DNA of 64,000 nt from Volucribacter amazonae (GTDB lineage Bacteria > Pseudomonadota > Gammaproteobacteria > Enterobacterales > Pasteurellaceae): positions 1,364,001-1,428,000 of the forward strand of contig NZ_LWID01000001.1 in the NCBI RefSeq assembly GCF_029783845.1, given 5' to 3'. The position numbers were made by a program, and so were the translations under genes. This document shows, one piece after another, positions 60,111-64,000 of the stretch; the first letter of the stretch is position 1; each line of letters begins with the position of its first letter. Below the pieces are notes generated by a model that was not told where the DNA came from, searched no databases, and was given only the letters and a program-made list of their open reading frames with translations.

Positions 60111-61007
60111 ATGAAAGCAGAAAATGTCAAACTTGGTATTGCCCCCATTGGCTGGACAAATGATGATTTACCTGAAATTGGTAAAGAAAATACCTTTGAA
60201 CAATGTATCAGTGAAATGGCATTGGCAGGGTTTACAGGTTGCGAAGTGGGCAGTAAATACCCTCGAGATACACAAATCTTAAAGCAAAAATTAGCATTAA
60301 GGGGAATTCAAATTTGTAATGCGTGGTTTAGTACCTTTTTTGTGGACGGTAAAAAGGAACAAACCATTAAAGAGTTTATTGCTCATCGTGATTTTTTGCA
60401 CGAAATGGGGGCAAAAGTCATTGGTTGCTCAGAGCAAAGCCGCAGTATTCAAGGGCAGAAAAAAGCCATTTTTAAAGAAAAGACCGTATTTAATGACGAT
60501 GAATGGCGTTTGTTAGCAGAGGGCTACAATGAACTTGCCAAACTGGCGGCAGAGAAAGGAATGAAAGTCTGTTTGCATCATCATATGGGAACAGGTATTC
60601 AAACCCCAGAAGAAATTGATCGCTATATGGCGGAAGTCAATGATGATGTGTATTTATTATTTGATTCAGGGCATTTGTATTATTCCGAAGGCTCACAGCA
60701 AGCAATGCTTGCGGTTTTAGAAAAATATATTGATCGCATTTGCCACGTTCACTTGAAAGATGTAAGAGATGACGTGGTTGCCGAAGTGAAAGCCAAAGAT
60801 TTGAGCTTTTTAGAGGGCGTAGTGAAAGGCACATTTACCGTACCGGGCGATGGTGTAATTGATTTTAAACCAATTTTTGAGCTATTGGATAAACATAATT
60901 ATCAAGGCTGGATGGTGGTGGAAGCGGAACAAGATCCCGCCATTGCCAATCCATTAGAATATGCCATAAAAGGCCGTCAATATATTAAACAAGTTGCAGG
61001 AGTCTAA
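60111..61007 (+). CDS. iolE: myo-inosose-2 dehydratase
   Basis: IolE dehydrates 2-keto-myo-inositol to the trihydroxycyclohexanedione. The 298 residues form a xylose-isomerase-like TIM barrel. Family motifs are IAPIGWTNDDLPEIGKENTF near the start, the metal-site segment LHHHMGTGIQTPEEID (about 157-172), LLFDSGHLYYSEG and HVHLKDVRDDVV. The gene is 92 bases after iolD, with an uptake signal in the gap (60040-60048), and iolG begins one base after its stop. Confidence 0.96.
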   Translation: MKAENVKLGIAPIGWTNDDLPEIGKENTFEQCISEMALAGFTGCEVGSKYPRDTQILKQKLALRGIQICNAWFSTFFVDGKKEQTIKEFIAHRDFLHEMGAKVIGCSEQSRSIQGQKKAIFKEKTVFNDDEWRLLAEGYNELAKLAAEKGMKVCLHHHMGTGIQTPEEIDRYMAEVNDDVYLLFDSGHLYYSEGSQQAMLAVLEKYIDRICHVHLKDVRDDVVAEVKAKDLSFLEGVVKGTFTVPGDGVIDFKPIFELLDKHNYQGWMVVEAEQDPAIANPLEYAIKGRQYIKQVAGV

Positions 61008-61008
61008 A

Positions 61009-62019
61009 ATGATTAAATTAGGAATTATTGGTGCTGGGCGTATCGGGCGAGTACATTCAGAAAGCATTACTAAATACGTTAAAGGTGCAGAAATTAAAGC
61101 GATTTCTGATGTCAAAGTTACCCCAGAACTTACTCAATGGGCAAAAGAAATGGGAATTGCCAATGTATATGAAGATTATCGCCAAATTTTGCAAGATCCA
61201 GAAATTGATGCGGTATTAGTTTGTTCTTCAACCAATACTCACGCCCCTATTTCCATTGAAGCCGCTACCGCAGGAAAACACGTTTTTTGCGAAAAACCCG
61301 TAGATGCAGATCCAGTAAAAATTCGTGAAGTGTTAGCAGCGGTAGAAAAAGCAGGCGTAAAATTCCAAGTAGGCTTTAATCGCCGTTTTGATCATAATTT
61401 TAAAGCCATTAAACAACGTGTTGAAGCTGGGGATATTGGCGAACCTCATATTATTCGTGTTACCTCTCGTGACCCTGATGCCCCACCCATTGAATATGTC
61501 AAAGTATCTGGCGGAATGTTCTTTGATATGACCATTCACGATTTTGATATGATTCGTTATTTATCCGGTAGCGAAGTAGAAGAAGTGTTTGCAGTGGGAC
61601 AAGTATTGGTTGATCCTGCCATTGGCGAGGCAGGGGATATTGATACTGCAGTGATTACCCTAAAATTAGCTAATGGTGCAATCGGCGTGATTGATAATAG
61701 TCGTAAAGCCGTTTATGGTTATGATCAACGGGCAGAAGTATTTGGCTCAAAAGGAGCAGTACAAACTCGCAATGATACGGATTCAACCGCCATTTATTCC
61801 TGTGCAAGTGGTGTTATTGCTGAAAAACCAAAATATTTCTTCCTTGAACGCTATATGCAATCCTTTGCCGATGAAATGATTTGTTTTATTGATGCCGTAG
61901 TCAACGACAAGCCAACCAAAGTCAATGGCAATGACGGCTTACAACCCGTCCTCATCGCCCTCGCTGCTAAAAAATCATTAGATGAGAGAAGACCTGTGAA
62001 AGTGAGTGAAGTAGGGTAG
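61009..62019 (+). CDS. iolG: inositol 2-dehydrogenase
   Basis: IolG oxidises myo-inositol to 2-keto-myo-inositol with NAD+, the first step of the pathway. I start at the ATG of MIKLGIIGAGRIGRVHSESI, after GGAGTCTAAA, one base past the iolE stop; a start five codons earlier lies inside iolE. The 336 residues carry the Rossmann motif GAGRIGRVH (9-17) and the intact EKP motif (VFCEKPVDA, about 91-99). The catalytic GGMFFDMTIHDFDMIRYL segment lies near residue 170. Confidence 0.95.
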   Translation: MIKLGIIGAGRIGRVHSESITKYVKGAEIKAISDVKVTPELTQWAKEMGIANVYEDYRQILQDPEIDAVLVCSSTNTHAPISIEAATAGKHVFCEKPVDADPVKIREVLAAVEKAGVKFQVGFNRRFDHNFKAIKQRVEAGDIGEPHIIRVTSRDPDAPPIEYVKVSGGMFFDMTIHDFDMIRYLSGSEVEEVFAVGQVLVDPAIGEAGDIDTAVITLKLANGAIGVIDNSRKAVYGYDQRAEVFGSKGAVQTRNDTDSTAIYSCASGVIAEKPKYFFLERYMQSFADEMICFIDAVVNDKPTKVNGNDGLQPVLIALAAKKSLDERRPVKVSEVG

Positions 62020-62034
62020 TTTTATTTAATGGAT

Positions 62035-62070
62035 AAAAACCATAATTGCGTTTTGTGATTATGGTTTTTT
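62035..62070 (+). terminator. iolDEG terminator
   Basis: AAAACCATAAT and ATTATGGTTTT form an 11-bp stem with an 11-base loop, followed by TTGTTTTG. Confidence 0.75.
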
Positions 62071-62093
62071 GTTTTGAATTAAGTTACGGTTTG

Positions 62094-62200
62094 ATTATAC
62101 AGCCTTCTTAATTTGAAATAAGACAAAATGGCAAATCTAAGACAACAATAATACGGTAAGGTAATCCACACAGTATTATTCTGAGGTGGAATGACTATAT
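62094..62200 (+). repeat. degenerate Correia-like element
   Basis: TATACAGCCTTCTTAATTTG at the left and GTGGAATGACTATAT at the right bracket an interior with ACAAAATGGCAAATCTAAGAC and GTAATCCACACAGTATTATT. It is about 107 bp, as full copies are, but heavily mutated. From here to 62379 I see no gene. Confidence 0.55.
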
Positions 62201-62379
62201 AAAAGAGGGAGGAATCTACTTGGCTCCCTTTACTTTTTATTTAACAACATAATTATGTTATTAATTAGTTCAATAAATACTCCTATTAATAATTGCCCTT
62301 ATAAAGTTAAATGAATAAGAAGTAGATAAACATTCAATAATTAATGTTCTGAATAATGATGCTTTTACGCGGTCAAAAT

Positions 62380-62413
62380 AAAACCCACTAAACATAATGA
62401 TTAGTGGGTTTTG
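62380..62413 (-). terminator. rpsT terminator
   Basis: AAAACCCACTAA and TTAGTGGGTTTT form a 12-bp stem around CATAATGA. A second, shorter hairpin (ACCACCTTTAGGTGG, 62424-62438) lies nearer the gene. Confidence 0.75.
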
Positions 62414-62452
62414 TTGGTTTATACCACCTTTAGGTGGCTTTAAGGTACTAAA

Positions 62453-62716
62453 TTATGCTAATTTTTTAATTTGAGCAGATAATTTAGATTTGTGATTTGC
62501 TGCTTTATTTTTGTGGATTAAGCCTTTAGATGCCATACGATCCACAACTTTTTGCATTTCAACGAAAGCGGCTTCTGCAACTGCTTTTTCACCAGCGGCA
62601 ACAGCAGCGTAAACTTTTTTAATATAAGTACGCATCATAGAGCGTTGGCTTGCGTTGTGTTGGCGGCGTTTTTCTGATTGTACCGCACGTTTTTTTGCTG
62701 ACTTGATATTAGCCAA
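62453..62716 (-). CDS. rpsT: 30S ribosomal protein S20 (UUG start)
   Basis: S20 binds 16S rRNA early in 30S assembly. The 87 residues match the family throughout (LANIKSAKKRAVQSEKRRQH, MMRTYIKKVYAAVAAGEKAV, GLIHKNKAANHKSKLSAQIK). No ATG exists near the start; TTG at 62716 lies seven bases after AGGAG and yields the family length. A TTG two codons earlier is only one base from that site. E. coli rpsT also uses UUG, which takes part in its autoregulation. It is divergent from murJ. Confidence 0.95.
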   Translation of the reverse strand: MANIKSAKKRAVQSEKRRQHNASQRSMMRTYIKKVYAAVAAGEKAVAEAAFVEMQKVVDRMASKGLIHKNKAANHKSKLSAQIKKLA

Positions 62717-62981
62717 GGTCAAACTCCTAAGAATTTATCTAGTTTAAATAATGAAAAATAAAGGCGTAAAATATGCCTGTTTTTTATTCTTCTGTCAATC
62801 AAAAATTAATTTTATCCATCATTCGGTGAGACACAACCGATTAAGCATCGTTCTAATTCCCTAATTTTGGTTGATTAGGTGCTATGGATAACGATGTAGG
62901 CGAGATTTTAACAGTTTTTTTGCGTAGAATACAGGCTTTCTATACAATAAGCACAAATTTTTCTAAGGAAACGTGATTATT

Positions 62982-64000
62982 TTGAGTAAAGGTCTTTTAA
63001 AATCAGGCATTATTGTCAGCACAATGACATTGTTATCAAGAATATTGGGTTTAGTGCGCGATGTGGTTATTGCCAATATTATTGGGGCAAGTGCTGCCGC
63101 TGACGTATTTTTATTTGCTAACCGTATCCCAAATTTTTTACGCCGTTTATTTGCGGAGGGAGCGTTTTCACAGGCTTTTGTGCCAGTGTTGGCAGAATAT
63201 CGTAAACAGGGCGATATGGATAAAACCAGAGAGTTTATTGGCAAAGTTTCAGGTACTTTAGGGGGCTTAGTCAGTATTGTAACCTTATTAGCAATGGTTG
63301 GTTCGCCTATTGTGGCGGCTATTTTTGGTACAGGTTGGTTTATTGATTGGCTCAATGATGGTGCTAATGCGGATAAATTTACCCAAGCCTCGTTATTGTT
63401 AAAAATTACCTTTCCTTATTTGTGGTTTATTACTTTTGTAGCGTTGTCAGGGGCAATTTTAAATACCTTGGGCAAGTTTGGTGTGATGTCTTTTTCGCCT
63501 GTTTTGTTGAATATTGCCATGATTGGCAGTGCGATTTTTTTATCGCCACATACCTCAAGCCCCGATCTTGCCCTAGCCATTGGTATTTTCCTTGGTGGAT
63601 TATTGCAGTTTTTGTTTCAAATTCCTTTTTTGATTAAAGCTGGAGTATTGGTTAAACCTAAATGGGCATGGAATGATGAAGGGGTTAAAAAGGTACGCAC
63701 GCTGATGATCCCTGCGTTATTTGGGGTGTCGGTAAGCCAAATTAATTTATTATTAGATACTTTTATTGCCAGTTTTTTAATGACGGGTTCAATTAGCTGG
63801 CTTTATTACTCTGATCGCTTGTTGGAATTTCCCTTAGGCTTGTTCGGTATCGCCATTTCTACGGTAATTTTGCCTGCCTTAGCGGCTCATCACGTTAATC
63901 GCCATGATAATGCCACCAGTATGCAACAATTTCGTCAGACGATGGATTGGGGTGTGCGTATGATTTTATTGCTAGGTGTGCCTGCGATGATTGGGATTGC
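62982..64000 (+). CDS. murJ: lipid II flippase MurJ (cut by the window edge)
   Basis: MurJ flips lipid II across the inner membrane for peptidoglycan synthesis. The visible 339 codons are open to the edge and match H. influenzae MviN (GLLKSGIIVSTMTLLSRILG, FLRRLFAEGAFSQAFVPVLA, then SVSQINLLLDTFIASFLMTG). Several membrane segments are present. No ATG fits the start: TTG at 62982 matches the homologue's MSK start but lies 11 bases after AAGGAA, and GTG at 62973 lies two bases after it. Either is possible. It is divergent from rpsT, as in relatives. Confidence 0.93.
   Translation, partial: MSKGLLKSGIIVSTMTLLSRILGLVRDVVIANIIGASAAADVFLFANRIPNFLRRLFAEGAFSQAFVPVLAEYRKQGDMDKTREFIGKVSGTLGGLVSIVTLLAMVGSPIVAAIFGTGWFIDWLNDGANADKFTQASLLLKITFPYLWFITFVALSGAILNTLGKFGVMSFSPVLLNIAMIGSAIFLSPHTSSPDLALAIGIFLGGLLQFLFQIPFLIKAGVLVKPKWAWNDEGVKKVRTLMIPALFGVSVSQINLLLDTFIASFLMTGSISWLYYSDRLLEFPLGLFGIAISTVILPALAAHHVNRHDNATSMQQFRQTMDWGVRMILLLGVPAMIGI

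Noticed and set aside
4313..62200. The repeated palindromes as a CRISPR array
   Set aside because: Copies are scattered kilobases apart, in both orientations, vary in length and have no regular spacers or cas genes.
62963..63355. A minus-strand protein opposite murJ
   Set aside because: It is an antisense shadow; the plus frame encodes MurJ with strong similarity to the Haemophilus protein.
1..64000. tRNA or rRNA genes
   Set aside because: I looked for T-loop motifs and rRNA landmarks in the gaps and saw none; gaps are mostly repeats, promoters and terminators.

Overview
The window is chromosomal DNA from a member of the Pasteurellaceae in the Haemophilus/Pasteurella (Hin-type) uptake-signal clade. 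Protein sequences and gene order match that family (glpR beside ubiA, hslVU, mobA-yihD-dsbA, rpsT divergent from murJ). I count 23 perfect copies of the 9-bp DNA uptake core AAGTGCGGT, all after position 15,900. The DNA is AT-rich. I do not name a species.

Layout. 0-4.3 kb: end of the ATP synthase operon (atpAGDC). 4.5-8.1 kb: a RarD-like exporter and the divergent ilvY/ilvC pair. 8.2-9.1 kb: an orphan NucS-like nuclease with a DUF5655-type C-terminus. 9.2-16.5 kb: an uncharacterised sugar module (FadR-type regulator, two Gfo/Idh/MocA dehydrogenases, CUT1 ABC importer). 16.8-19 kb: a trehalose-type PTS EIIBCA fusion. 19-24.5 kb: nudC and the heme-synthesis set hemC-hemD-hemX-hemY. 24.6-26.5 kb: a dead IS256-like element split by an IS630-family element. 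26.7-29.8 kb: mscS, pldB, asd. 30-38.3 kb: a heme-uptake locus (hutZ-type gene, two divergent TonB receptors each with a poly-G tract, hmuTUV) with Fur-like sites. 38.4-53 kb: a secreted esterase, then housekeeping genes (hslVU, ubiA, glpR, glpG, a toxin-antitoxin pair, glpE, yhbP, mobA, yihD, dsbA, maoP, trmA, rsmJ, glpT, rraB). 53.4-62 kb: a split myo-inositol cluster (iolC and iolT on minus, iolDEG on plus, an epimerase-like gene between). 62.4-64 kb: rpsT and the start of murJ.

Two signals stand out. First, a family of about 20 intergenic palindromic elements, about 106 bp when complete, is spread over the whole window. They begin TATAGTCGTTYCA, end with its inverse and are flanked by TA. 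From memory, their size, TA flanks and interior (ACAAGGCG, GACAGTACAAGTAGTACGG, GGCGAGGC) closely resemble the Correia repeat of Neisseria. Several copies supply the stop codon or the last residues of the adjacent gene. Their outermost bases (TAGT) match those of the IS630 element in the same window.

Second, the two heme receptors carry G-tracts of 9 (in frame, ON) and 10 (out of frame, OFF). One G less restores the second receptor precisely, so these look like independently phase-variable heme receptors under iron control. Heme synthesis and heme uptake genes lie within 20 kb of each other, and inositol, trehalose-type, glycerol-3-phosphate and unknown-sugar uptake make this an unusually transport-rich segment.
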